From: Ypsolopha sequella
Taxonomy: Eukaryota > Arthropoda > Insecta > Lepidoptera > Ypsolophidae
Length of the DNA stretch: 64,000 nt
Direction: 5' to 3'
Assembly: GCA_934047225.1 (NCBI GenBank)
Contig: OW203992.1
Span: 4,577,501 to 4,641,500 of the forward strand
Part shown: piece after piece, positions 9,360 to 20,262 of the stretch
Numbering within the stretch: position 1 is the first letter of the stretch
Layout of the letters: every line of letters begins with the position of its first letter
The notes under the pieces: model-generated
What the model was told of the DNA's origin: nothing
Database searches by the model: none
Seen by the model: only the letters and a program-made list of their open reading frames with translations
Position numbers and translations under genes: made by a program

Positions 9360-12070
9360 TAGTGGAGCGCCTGGAGCGTCAAAATCATAGAAACCTCAGA
9401 CTTCTGTTACAGTGGGTGAAAAAAAAAAAAAAAATTGGAATGTTTAGCTAATAACATAAATAAAAAAGTTTACCTATTGAAAATGTGTGCTTTTGATTTT
9501 AAAATAAAAAAATGGATATTTATAATAATTCAAATAGTATGAGGCATATTATTCTGTAAAATGATGTTGTATATGAAAATTAAGTTGAGGTATATTTTTA
9601 TATATGCATAATAAGTGGGTAAATGTAGTAATTCAAGGAAAATCGAAAAAAAAGGTAACACATAAAATAAAATTTTTGTTTATTAAGGCATTTTACATTA
9701 TTGATCTATATCAAATATTCTCTTCCACTTCAGTCATTTTAATGGTAGGTAAAGTATTAAGGCAGCTATTTCCGTTACACTGTAAACATGCTACACTACA
9801 ATATAAACCACTCTTCCGACATCTACAAGCAGCTCCACACCCCTTTTTGCAATTGCAAAATAACATTTGCAGTAGATTATCCGGTGCTGGTAATTGGTTC
9901 ATGGTTATTGGGATGAATATGTTATTGAGATACTTCCACCCCCAATCTCCAATATTTATGTCGTTTCCTAACCATATCTGGGTTTGCAGGTACACTCTTT
10001 TCAGGTGTTCAATTGCGGCATCAGTTGTAGGTGGTAATGATGACAGAATAACACTTGTATTTTTGGTTGTAGCTTTAATGAAAAAATTGTATCTCAATGT
10101 ATTCAAGTCTTTGATTTTTGCCGGAGCTCCATATGAAGCCAAAATACATGCTACACCTGCTTGAAATATATTATTGAAGTCTTCATTTATGTTTTTAAAT
10201 ATTTAATATGCAAAGGTGATAGAAATGATCTTGGTCGTACAGCAGATATTATAGCATGCGCGATAGATTTACATTTTTTTTCATAAGCAGGAATTGTGTC
10301 TACCTTATTTTTTTTATTTTTTATAATTATTTCTGACAATAAAAACTTTAAAGATTGCGGAATTGTCTCATCAATATCTTCAAGCATTTTGTCACTTGCT
10401 GTGTAATTTTCATTATCGTAAGCTTGTGCTCTTATGTCCCTTCTAATAATTTCGCTGGCCGCTTTTAATATGTGAAATTCCTCTTCTTTTTTATGATTGT
10501 GTTTTTGATTGTACCAATTTTCTGTTAATATATCGTGGTTAATATTTTTAAAACATTAATGATGGTATTGGATCCAAATTTAGGCGAAATGACAATGTCA
10601 TCGTGATAGCGGTCTACAAGTCGTTTTTTAATAGTCTTTTCATCCGGGATATGCTCTGTAGTTATAACATTTTTTAACTCTTGCATGGTGAATTGGCAGT
10701 CGTCATTCCCTTCTATGTATTTATATATTTGCTCCATTGCAGTATCGATCATCACAATTCTCGGACTAATTTTCTTTTCAACGTTAATCAGGTGCATAGA
10801 ATTTTTAATCGAATTATAACAATCTACATGATATTTTGCTTCGAGTGCCTGTAAATCTGTTATGCTAGCAATTCTTTTATGGATTTCGCGATAATAGTCA
10901 TTTTTCTGTACGGCTATAAAATTCAGAATGGAGTCACTCAAAGTTGCAGTATTGATGTGTGAAATTTGTCTTCGCCGATGTTTATTCAATTTTGCTTCTT
11001 ATGCTTTATCAGCTTCTTGGCCACAAATGATACAATTTGTTTCCCAATCAAAGTTCAATACATCAGTGCTACTTCGAAGCTTTTTTTTCGGAGGTGAACA
11101 TGAAGTTTCATTTTGCTCCTTCTTCTTATAAATTTCAATATATTTTTTATTAATATATTTTTGACGACAACTTGTATGAGCATAAACGAATTCAGTTTGC
11201 AGGTGAGGTAACAATCCATCCTGTCGTTCGCTCGATGCAGCTCTCAAAGTGGTTATTCCTCTGCTTATTTTTATAGTTTCACCTAAATCTGAGTTCATTT
11301 CGGATGATGAACCTAATTTTTCACATAGTATGCAACTATGCTCATCAGCCATGATACTGGTACATGGTTCATCCATTTTTTTAAAACTGTAATAAAAAAA
11401 AGTAACAAAATTGATTGCGTTTTATTCATTTTTATAATTTTTTATTTAACTTTAATTTACATTCAATCATTTGCTAATTATTCAATTCTTTATCTACTAA
11501 TTCATTGCAGTTTTTAAATCAAATTACCTTTTTACACGAAAAAATGAAAAGTCTTGAGCAGAAGTTCAACCGCAAAAAATAGTCTCCAATAAAACTGCCG
11601 TTATTAACATATAGCAAATTTTCAAATCACACAATTTTCACTTTTAAATACACAACATATACAGGACACGTGTCATTTATAACTAAACTATCCAGAAAAC
11701 GTCCGTTTAGTTGTACGTTACAGCTGCTGTCCCTTCAACCTTCCCTCTCTTCTTCTCATTCACGTTTTACTACCTGTCCAAGGTCTCTACGACCCTTCAT
11801 AAACATAGGTATCTCTAAAAGATGATATTCTATACCTATTCGAGACAAATTCTACGTGTACATAAAAAAAAATGCTATCTGAAATTAAATTATATGCTGG
11901 AATATTATTTTTTTATCTTTTTTCAATTAAAAAGTGAAAAAATTGAAAGCACAAAAAAATTTTTGGTAAACTTTGCAAGATATAGTATAAGAAAGAAAAT
12001 GCCACCTCAACCAAAAAAATTCATTCACTGTAGCAATTTTCCGAGGTCAAAACCCCCAGGCGCTCCACTA
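9360..12070 (-). mobile_element. DNA transposon with CXC-domain protein, internally deleted
   Basis: Perfect 15-bp TIRs lie at 9360-9374 and 12056-12070 (TAGTGGAGCGCCTGG and its complement). They are flanked by ATA at 9357-9359 and 12071-12073, inside a family A copy whose uninterrupted form is visible elsewhere. The 3-bp TSD is seen directly. Superfamilies known for 3-bp TSDs include CACTA/EnSpm, PIF/Harbinger, Zator and Academ; I cannot choose among them. It carries one broken gene on the minus strand whose central part is missing. Confidence 0.8.
9711..11376 (-). pseudogene. Transposon protein with N-terminal Cys motifs and C-terminal Tesmin-like CXC domain
   Basis: Four pieces, read from high to low coordinates. 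10999-11376 begins MDEPCTSIMADEHSC and has CILCEK, AHTSCRQKY and CIICGQE zinc-ligand-like motifs. After one in-frame TAA the same frame continues to 10525. 10187-10387 and 9711-10142 lie in other frames. The last piece has nine cysteines spaced C-x-C-x3-C-x3-C-x-C-x6-C-x3-C-x2-C-x4-C around CRCRKSG, typical of Tesmin/TSO1-like CXC domains. I recall full-length relatives in many animal genomes as uncharacterised transposon proteins much longer than this, so the middle, probably including the catalytic core, is deleted. Non-functional. Confidence 0.7.
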
Positions 12071-12174
12071 ATAGTCAAAAAGCATATACCAGAAATTCAT
12101 TAAAATTTTCCGTATATTTCATGAAATACACAAAAAAGAAGCACCTCTATTTTTTGACATATAGCCTTAAAGCT

Positions 12175-12650
12175 TAAACTATAAATAGCAGGCAAAATGT
12201 TAGCACTATCTATTTTACGTATAATATAAGTAATAGAGTATTAGTAACAGGTTTTTTCATATGTTAAAGAACCCTAAATTAATAAGAACGCATGCGCATT
12301 GGCATGGGTTTGCCTACTGTCGTACAGTACGTGTTGCCGTCACGAGATACTAACGTGATATTTCTTTAGAAACTAAAACGTAAGAATTCTTGACATTATG
12401 ATATAGGAGGGGGGGGAAGAGGGCCATTCAAAAGTACCCAGAATAGAAGAGCTTGTATGACCAGATTGATGAGGTGAAAAAGGTGAGTCTGGATCGTAGC
12501 AGATGGAAATCTGTAGTCTCTGCCTTCGCCTCTGGGAGACAGACGTGAGTATATGCATGATATTGGGTTTTAGAATCGGTTTGATAGCTTGTACTATATT
12601 GTTATAAGATTTTTAGTCAATATTTGTACACTCTCTGTCAATTGGTGATA
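12175..12650. other. Unassigned stretch
   Basis: Unique-looking sequence with a short G run near 12410. No supported frame. Confidence 0.4.
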
Positions 12651-12654
12651 ATAA

Positions 12655-12843
12655 GGTCGTAATATTGCAAGAATAGCTGCAATAATACCACTAGTACCAG
12701 CTCAAAACATACCAGCTACTTGGCTACATATTTTAGACCAAGCCGCTCAAAGCCAAGAAATGGATCGTTTTAAACGATATTTCGAAAAACAGTGGTACTT
12801 ACCCAAGTTTGTATACGTGTTGTGTTTCATAATTATTTGTTAG
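12655..12843 (+). pseudogene. Mutator-like (MULE) transposase C-terminal scrap
   Basis: A 62-codon open stretch between stops reads IARIAAIIPLVPAQNIPATW, then about ten residues later SQEMDRFKRYFEKQWYLPKF. The pattern of a hydrophobic LVP..-IP..W segment, then a helix ending YFEKQW, resembles the region after the catalytic domain in MULE/FLYWCH-associated transposases. No start codon or catalytic residues are present, so this is a fragment. A 16-bp tandem repeat follows at once, at 12860. Confidence 0.5.
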
Positions 12844-12859
12844 GGTACATTATGCGAAA

Positions 12860-12923
12860 GGTGCGTTTTCCGATAGGTGCATTTTGCCAACGGTGCGTTT
12901 TGCTAAAGGTGCATTTTGCAAAA
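12860..12923. repeat. 16-bp tandem repeat, 4 units
   Basis: GGTGC recurs every 16 bp at 12860, 12876, 12892 and 12908, with alternating GTTTT/ATTTT cores. A further decayed unit, GGTACATTTTGCG, lies near 12940. Confidence 0.75.
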
Positions 12924-13138
12924 GAAAAATAATTCCCCGCGGTACATTTTGCGATAGGTAATTTATGCTCCGGAACGGATTTTATATCGCCTGTTGTGAC
13001 AATCATTTTAAAATGTAAATTTTCACAGGTTTATCAAATTTACTCATTTTGATAGAGCCGTTTAGAAGCCAGATTGTGAAAAACACTCCTTTTTCTAATT
13101 TATCGAAACAGAACACTTAAATTCAAAATTTGCTTAAT

Positions 13139-13252
13139 TGTTATTCAACAAAAGCTTATTACCTATGTATTATGTAAACTGTCATCGAATTTGCGATGGC
13201 AGCATACACGATACATAGGTAATAAATAAGGTTTTGTTGAATAACTATTGAG
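13139..13252. repeat. Imperfect hairpin of about 112 bp
   Basis: Arms share TTATTCAACAAAA, TTATTACCTATGTAT and TGTCATCG-like blocks in inverted order, with a very short loop at about 13193. This could be a foldback MITE; a small-RNA precursor cannot be excluded. Confidence 0.55.
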
Positions 13253-13254
13253 AA

Positions 13255-14140
13255 AATTTTGAGTCACTCTGACGACTATTGAATAGTGTAGCATGACGTC
13301 AACAAGAATTATACATAGGGGATAGAGAAATCTGCTCAAAGGACTCAAGTCATTGTCAGATACACGACCGGAGGGTACCCGGTCTTTCCACCAGTCGTGC
13401 AACTGGACAAGATAAAACTAAACAGTGACCTAATTGTAACCTAATAGTGCTAATAGTTGTTAAAAGGTTCTGAAGAAAACTTCGAGGTACTTTAGGTTAT
13501 TTAATTTTATCAAAACAAAAAAAAGTCAAATTTCACAATTTAAAGGAAAGGTGTTAACGGAAAAAAAAATATCTTAGTTACAAGTTTTTGGCCAAGACCT
13601 TCATTTGGCAAATTTCCTGCCAAGACATTACTAAGTCCTTAAATACCTTTAAATAGTTGTGTTAGGTTCCGACTTAACATCTGGTAGTAATATTACATTG
13701 GAATTAGTATTGCCAAGACATAAATTAACATTTAAGTGATAACTAGGTGGAATTGTTACCGCCTTATCCACAGGTAACTAGATTACATGGAATCTTGTGA
13801 AAATTACATTAAACAAAAAAACTTTAAAAGTAACAAAACTTGTAAACAAACAAGGGAAATAATTTTCTAAGTAAAATCTAGCTCAGGGGAGCCGTAGATC
13901 CTACAATCAATAATATTTGTCGTACATACTCTTTAAACCAAATCGTCTGGTACACCATTCAGTTCTACCAGGAAAAAAAAATATTACGGAACATTAAATT
14001 TTACAGTTTGGGTTATTCGGTGAAACAGAAAGAAGAATTTACCCTTGAATACTAATAGGACACATAACTAAGTGTCCAGAAAACATACCGTCCTAGGTAT
14101 CTTCATTGTGTGTGGATAAAAGTAAAAAAATTCCAACACC
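13255..14140. other. Unassigned stretch
   Basis: TTGCCAAGACA-like words recur near 13609 and 13709, but there is no frame or mappable element. Confidence 0.35.
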
Positions 14141-14755
14141 TACTTGAATTTTTCCAATAACCACCACGGAAATGACCCGCCGTCCGCTGCCCCCTTCAAG
14201 GTCAACGATCCTCGACCGCGCAGACAAAGGAACTGCTACTGCGTACACCACGCGGCGATCATAACTCTGCCAGCTGGTAACTCACGAAAACAAGAAGATC
14301 TTGAAAAACACGAAAATCTTGAAAAAACAAAACACCCTGGAATTAGAAGAGAAAAAACAATATTAAAACCTTTACCACACGGAACAATGAGAACAAAATT
14401 CCGGTGACTCAAAATACAAAGAAAGCAATACATACCATGATCTGACGATAGTCAGAACTCCCACCAACCCGACGAAAAAATTCCTTTTCTAAATCGTCCG
14501 AAAATAATCTTCCTGAAATACAAAAACAACCACACACACACATTCCACACAAATGAATAATTTACCAAATTGAACACGAAACCCACCTCATAAATTAAAA
14601 CACAACTCCTGTTGGCACATCCGCCATTTTCCTCCGCCGTTGAACGCCATAAAATCAGGAAACACTCAACACAAGTTGACATCAATAACTCCGGCCGACA
14701 AATGAACGAGAAAAACTCCCGGGCATCGCAGCAGTCACGCGATTATCTTCATGTC

Positions 14756-14790
14756 TATAAAAGAGGGTAAAACGCAATTTACCATCAAGC
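14756..14790 (+). promoter_or_regulatory. Candidate TATA-box promoter
   Basis: TATAAAAG at 14756-14763 is followed about 30 bp later by ACCATCAAGC near 14786, a weak initiator. The preceding 14150-14720 is strongly A/C-biased on the plus strand, unlike its surroundings, and may be a retrotransposon LTR or leader. No downstream frame confirms transcription. Confidence 0.25.
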
Positions 14791-14904
14791 CAAACTTCGA
14801 CGCGTAACTTTTTGTGATAACCAACCCTACAAAATTTGCAATGCTACATCATCAATTTTGGAAGAAACAAAAACTGCAATCAAAGATATTTTAAAACTAT
14901 GACT

Positions 14905-14965
14905 TACCCTGGCCGGGAATCGAACCTGCCGATTTTGCAAAAGCAAAGACATCTGTACTATGGTA
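14905..14965 (-). repeat. tRNA-derived SINE head fragment
   Basis: On the minus strand box B reads GGTTCGATTCC with CCGGCC after it, preceded by CTTTGCTTTTGCAAAA in anticodon-arm position. Box A is weak. Fragment only. Confidence 0.45.
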
Positions 14966-15850
14966 TCATTCAATAGTATTGCCAGTAAGAACCAGGTACC
15001 CGTATTGTAGTTAATTTAATGTACGATTACTAATTGAGTGAAAATTACTTTGCTCATAGAATACACCTCTTTTAAGACGAGGCCTTCCTTAGGCGCACAG
15101 TGGTTTTGCAATTATAACCCGTAGATTAACTTTCATAAAGTTGAAAATCGCGAGCGACAATATGCGCGCGAAACGTTTCATAACGAGTCTAATTTTAAGA
15201 TTGAAATCGACTAAAATTTCAATATTGCACATTTAAGTCATTTTCCAACTTACATTGGTTAATAAACAAGATTTTCGTATTGATAGTAAAATATGACACA
15301 TTTATTTATTTATTTTTATCATTATTATTTTTTGGTGAGGCGTTTTATTTATAGTTTAGTTTTTAATTTTAGGAGCTCTAGGTTTTTAGTTTAATTTGTC
15401 ATTTTAGTTAATATTAATTTTATATAAATGTATTGCAACAATTAATACAATAAATAATTAATAAATATTTTAATAAATTAACAAAAATATGACAAATAAA
15501 AATTAAATGGATTAAATGCAAAACCAAAAAAACACTCAAAAAGAGACTATTTTAAAAAATAAAATCTATCGAGCGAAAGTTTTCCACTTTGATAACGCTA
15601 CTTACAACGTAAAGATAAAGGTTTGAAAAAATATATGTATAAGTTTCATATTGATTGCGTCTGTGGTAGATTCAGTACAATCGTTCAAAAACTGTTGAAA
15701 AAGGAAGGCCTCCTCTAAATTTGGCAAATCCTTTACGAATCAGGCTTTATTTCCAGATGATTGGAGTGAAAAGCAATAAACGTTGGAATCCACACTATCC
15801 TCTTTGGTGTTGTGCATTTGTGTAAAAATGGTTCTCACGTTGTTTTTTAA
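14965..15850. other. Unassigned AT-rich stretch
   Basis: 15300-15540 is low-complexity A/T. No frame or repeat match was found. Confidence 0.4.
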
Positions 15851-15851
15851 T

Positions 15852-16268
15852 TTAAGGCGATATGTGAAAAAAATACGGGTGTTTCTTTTCTGTGTATTTC
15901 ATGAAATACAAGGAAAACTTTAATAAATTTCTGGTATATGCATTTTGACTATATGGTTTTGAAATTGAAAAATATGTTTGCATAAATTTTCCTCGATAGA
16001 AATAATTGTTGAAATGAGGTCTTCAAACACACTTTTTCTCCTCGTTTGACGAATAGGAACCATATACAGAACTCAAACATATTTTATTATGTGTGTTTCA
16101 ACAATATCTAGAGATTCGATATTTGAAATTTTGTTAGCTATTTTAGTTTTTTTAATAAAAATATAAAACCAACTTTTTTCCCTTTTGCCCTGAATCCACC
16201 CCTCTCGCACTCCGCGATTTTTCGCTTGGCGTGACAGAGACAAAAATAAAATTCGCATAGCCTCTTAA
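15852..16268 (-). mobile_element. TTAA element family A, copy A3
   Basis: A complete copy from TTAAGGCGATATG to GCATAGCCTCTTAA. On the minus strand it keeps a readable stretch VREGWIQGKREKSW...SLDIVETHIIKYV that aligns without gaps to the family E frame. Confidence 0.75.
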
Positions 16269-16310
16269 CATCTAGGTACAGTACCAGTAAATATGGGCTA
16301 TTTATAGATA

Positions 16311-16763
16311 ATGGTTGCTTATTCGTATCGATTAATCGTTTCGTTACAAAGATCACAAAAACTTATTCAACGTATACAGAATGCCTGTGCCCGCTTTTGT
16401 TTCAAGATCCCTCCACGGACTCATGTAACACCATTTCTTAATAATGCAGGTACTTTGAAAATGAAGCAAAGACAGGACCTTCACTTTGCAACCATGTTAT
16501 TTGGTATAATAAAAACGAAAATCCCCGAGTACCTGCATGAAAAGCTTTCCTGGCGTCGTTCTGTTCTCTCATATAATACACGAACCGGGTGTCTACTGCT
16601 CACTCCTTCTCACAAAACTATGGCTTTTAGAGGTAGCTTTCGGTATCTCTCAACCAAGTGCTGGAACAATATCTCACCCCCACTTAGATTACTCACGTCA
16701 AAATCAACTTTGAAATTGAAATATCGTTCCCATTTACTGTCCCTTCAAAAGAATCAGCACTAA
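16311..16763 (+). pseudogene. LINE reverse transcriptase C-terminal region, 5'-truncated
   Basis: A 150-codon open frame containing LIQRIQNACARFCFKIPPRT, then NNAGTLKMKQRQDL, IPEYLHEKL and WNNISPPLRLL. It follows the conserved order after the palm domain in CR1/L2/Jockey-type non-LTR elements (lQ..QN..iRf, lpv..R, P.YL..., W..lP). The catalytic palm and endonuclease are absent. It is followed by a 3' UTR to about 17170, where TATTCT repeats form the tail. Confidence 0.75.
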
Positions 16764-17170
16764 TTTATTTAATTTATTTAAATTCTATTACTACCTATTA
16801 TTGCGATACCCATAATACATGGTAATTGGACACCATGAAATAACTTTCATCGTATGTTTATAATTAAACTTAATATATAATTAGTTTTTAAATGAGCAAA
16901 TCAACATTCGACAAATTTATTAATAGGTCGGTACGAGTACTATGGTACTGGCTGAAAACCAGCGTTGGAGATTAATCTCCAACATTTGCTGAGCCAGGGC
17001 CAGTTTAGTATTTTACAGTACATGCAACAACTTTAAAATTATTATTTAGAATTATATTAGAATTATGTTTAACCATTGTTGTGCTTTTAAATTCTTTGTG
17101 TATTTTTGTATTGTGTCGTTTCGTGTACTGTATGTATTAATAAACATTTTTGTATTCTATATTCTATTCA
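16764..17170 (+). mobile_element. LINE 3' UTR with conserved hairpin and simple tail
   Basis: Continues the LINE fragment. 16936-17036 holds nested inverted words (GTACTATGGTACTGG, TTGGAGATTAATCTCCAA, GAGCCAGGGCCAG) forming a stem-loop. The end reads GTATTCTATATTCTATTC, a short repeat tail typical of target-primed insertion. Confidence 0.6.
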
Positions 17171-17502
17171 TTTAGAATTTAGAACTACAATTTCCTTATA
17201 GATCGTCTTGGGTTTACCTTCGTGGGTCATATTTAGGCGGTAAATACCAAAATTGTAGTTCTCTAAAACCCTTTACCGCAACTGATACGTCTCCGTCGTT
17301 TGAACATAGTTCCAAATAGTTCCGGACATTGCTTCGAAGATTTTTGGCAAGACCTCAATTGTACGGTAAGGATCCTGAAATTAGTGACCGTAATACATTG
17401 TAATAGAGTCGAATTCTGATTGAACTTTAGTATTCTTCGCGGGGTAGCGAATTGCTGGTACGTTTGGTGTTTGAGGAATGCTAGTTGTTTGTATCTTCCT
17501 GG

Positions 17503-17890
17503 TTAAGAGGCTATGCGAATTTTATTTTTGTCACTGTCACAGCAAAAACACGCTCATTGCGAGAGGGGCGGATCCAGGGCGAAAGCGAAAAATGTTAGTT
17601 TTATAATTTTATAATTTCAAATATCAAATCTCTAGATATTGTTGAAACACACCTAATAAAATATGTTTGAGTTCTGTATATGGTTCCTATTCGTCAAACG
17701 AGGAGAAAAAGTGTGTTTGAAGACCTCATTTCAACAATTATTTCTATCGAGGAAAATTTATGCAAACATATTTTTCAATTTCAAAACCATATAGTCAAAA
17801 TGCATATACCAGAAATTTATTAAAATTTTCCGTGTATTTCATGAAATACACAGAAAAGAAATACCCGTATTTTTTCGCATATCGCCTTAA
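17503..17890 (+). mobile_element. TTAA element family A, copy A4
   Basis: Complete, from TTAAGAGGCTATGCG to CATATCGCCTTAA with TTAA on both sides. Internal order matches A1, A3 and A7 but with a deletion around the REG...KIS part of the frame. The last codons read RISP and the terminal TTAA supplies the TAA stop. Confidence 0.75.
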
Positions 17891-17894
17891 ATGA

Positions 17895-18490
17895 AATACG
17901 GATAGTACATATAGTACATAAATAAATAAGGGTAACAAAAAGGAACAAAAATATCTTTATTAATAAATATTTGAATAAACACAATATGAAAACCCATGAT
18001 CCAAGCCTATAAAGAAACAAAATTTCAATTTGACTTAATCAATTACGTTTGCTTTGTACGCAAAAGTTTCACAAGCGAACAAAGTCAACCATTCTACATA
18101 TTGGCGGATAGATGGTATTTTGCATTATGATATTGAGTTTCGAACTAAAAGCGAATTCTGAGCCCTGTGTTCAAAGCTACCACTGGTTTCCAATCATCCG
18201 TTCGTTTGGATAGTCAGCTCATGCGGTCCGATTAAGACTTACATCGCTAAAAGCCATGAGTGAACATGTGTGAGCAGTGAGTGTTCCGTAATGTTTCGGG
18301 CACTTACGGAAACGTTTCAAAAACTTTTTATGAATTGTAACCATTCAAAGCTTAGCTTAACTAGACTGGTTAAAGCATGGAGAAAAAGTGCACATTTGAG
18401 TTTATAACATAAAAGATTCGACATATTTGTGAAATATAAGAAGTTTATATATTATCTACTAAAAGAACATAATATGATAATTGACTTTTC
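17895..18490. other. Unassigned stretch
   Basis: 17976-18004 is the reverse complement of 19860-19888 (29 bp). Nothing else is recognised. Confidence 0.4.
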
Positions 18491-18491
18491 T

Positions 18492-18506
18492 TGTCTTTTT
18501 GATTAA

Positions 18507-18537
<31 letters not shown>

Positions 18538-18788
18538 GAAAACACAAAAATATAATTATAGGTAGTAAAATATGTTTCGACCACTAATTGTGGTCGGCAT
18601 TAGTTACACAATTATATATAAAAGTAAAAAATTAATAATTATAAATTATAGGTACTTAATATCATATCATAAGTACCTATAATTTATATAATTATTAATT
18701 TTTAACTTTTATATATAATTGTGTAACTGATGCCGACCACAATTAGTGGTCGAAACATATTTTACTACCTATAATTATATTTTTGTGT

Positions 18789-18847
<59 letters not shown>

Positions 18848-18861
18848 TTAATCAAAAAGAC
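18492..18861. repeat. Large palindrome, foldback family V, copy V1
   Basis: Arms 18492-18659 and about 18672-18861 are inverted copies. From the outside they carry TTTTTGATTAAATATATT, a TA microsatellite of unequal length, TGAAAACACAAAAATATAAT, and CGACCACTAATTGTGGTCGG, which is itself a hairpin. Copy V2 at 37787-38046 keeps the same order. Confidence 0.75.
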
Positions 18862-18864
18862 ATA

Positions 18865-19745
18865 TATTTTTATATATATTTTATATATTTAATATATTTA
18901 ATCTACTAAAAGATTAATTATAAACGGCTATTAACGATATATATATGTATAGTCAAATTTTACCAGACTAGTTTCAGGCAAACAGGGTTACGCGACGATG
19001 GTTACTCGTTTGGCACTAAGTACCAGCTTCGTAGAGCGTCGTCTCTGTCACTGGACTGTAAGTATTTAGTGCGACAGATATGCGATGTGCATTATTTAGT
19101 GCGAGACCTGTAATATATATATTTTTTAATAAATAGATCTTGTGTAAGAATTTCATTTTTACTTTGTGTGCTCAATCACCCTCGAACTCTAAGCACCGGG
19201 CGTAATTAAATTGAGATTTCTCTTGTAACAATCTACTATTTGAAACTGAGAAATAAAAGACGAAGTTAGTTTGGAAAAGTTATAGAACCACTGGGCTAAA
19301 AGTTACGGAATTTTGTAATCCATATCCCTGTTTTGCGGATAAATGCTTTTACTTCTGAACTAGAATTTGAATATTGCCGGAAAATCTGGGATTCAGTTCA
19401 CAAATACCGCTGATGTTTTATTCATAGAGAATTGGGATGTTTTAAACGCAGAGATATCAATCCTGAAACTAAGTAAATTATAAAAATGTTACTACGTATA
19501 TGTAATTATATTAACGTCAACCAGGACAATTTTCTGTAAAGAGGGTGTTACGTATTTTGATAGTCCACACTCGAAAACACCTGTGCCACCTTATAGGGGA
19601 TATATATATATTTTTTCATTTCGTTTTTTTTTATGTTGTGACGATATGTATAGTATGTATTGTGTATTTTTCTCTTAACTGCATTCCAGCTTAAAAACAT
19701 AGTCTAGAAATGACATAAACGAATCACGGCTAGTGACGTAGTACA
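18865..19745. other. Unassigned; possible LTR-like end
   Basis: 18965-19210 contains ATTTAGTGCGA twice, then AATAAATAGATC, reminiscent of an LTR R/U5 region. No matching second LTR is present and no frame was found. Confidence 0.3.
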
Positions 19746-19747
19746 TC

Positions 19748-19868
19748 CTCACGGGATGAATCCCCGAGGGGGCGTCAGAGGTATTCTCGAATGTGAATTG
19801 CAAGTCACTGTCCACACTCGGTACACCCACATTTTACCGACGATTGTTACGTCCCAACGTTGGATCAT
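19748..19868 (+). repeat. Dispersed repeat N, copy N1
   Basis: Shares GATGAATCCCCGAGGG, GTCAGAGGT, TTGCAAGTCACTGT and ACCGACGATTGTTACGTCCC with copies at 46437, 50728, 56925 (inverted) and 62085. I recall similar words in lepidopteran genomes; the element class is unknown. Confidence 0.55.
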
Positions 19869-20262
19869 GGGTTTTCATATTGTGTTTAATCAAATCAAAT
19901 CTATTTTTTCAATACAAGGAGAGTCCGAATTTCTACAGACGAATCCTCGGAAGCCTGGCGTTGTTCATGCTCTAGGCCAGCGGTTTTCAGTCTTTTATAC
20001 CGATAAAAATAGAAAAATATTTCAGGGACCGGTAGGAAATAAAAACGTTATTTGTTTATTATGAACTACTTTATTATTAGGTACCTAAAATACTCGAATA
20101 CTATAAAAGTGAAGATTAATTTGAAATATGTATGTCACTCCCCATCCGGCTTTGCTCACTCCGCTGCTCAATGCTGCGTTTTTTATCCGAAGTGGCGACT
20201 GAACAGAATATTTTTCGCGGACCAAGGTCTGAACAATACTGCTAATAGGCTCATGTAAAGTC

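Larger units (their letters stand above)
9035..12170 (+). mobile_element. TTAA element family A, copy A2, split by transposon
   Basis: The left part at 9035-9359 begins TTAAGAGGCTATGCG. The right part at 12071-12170 ends ATAGCCTTAA. The 2.7-kb transposon at 9360-12070 sits between them. Joining the parts by eye gives a normal family A order, with the 3-bp target ATA duplicated. Confidence 0.75.

Noticed and set aside
9604..10164. Plus-strand 186-codon gene
   Set aside because: It is the antisense shadow of the minus-strand CXC-domain transposon protein, which has recognisable motifs.
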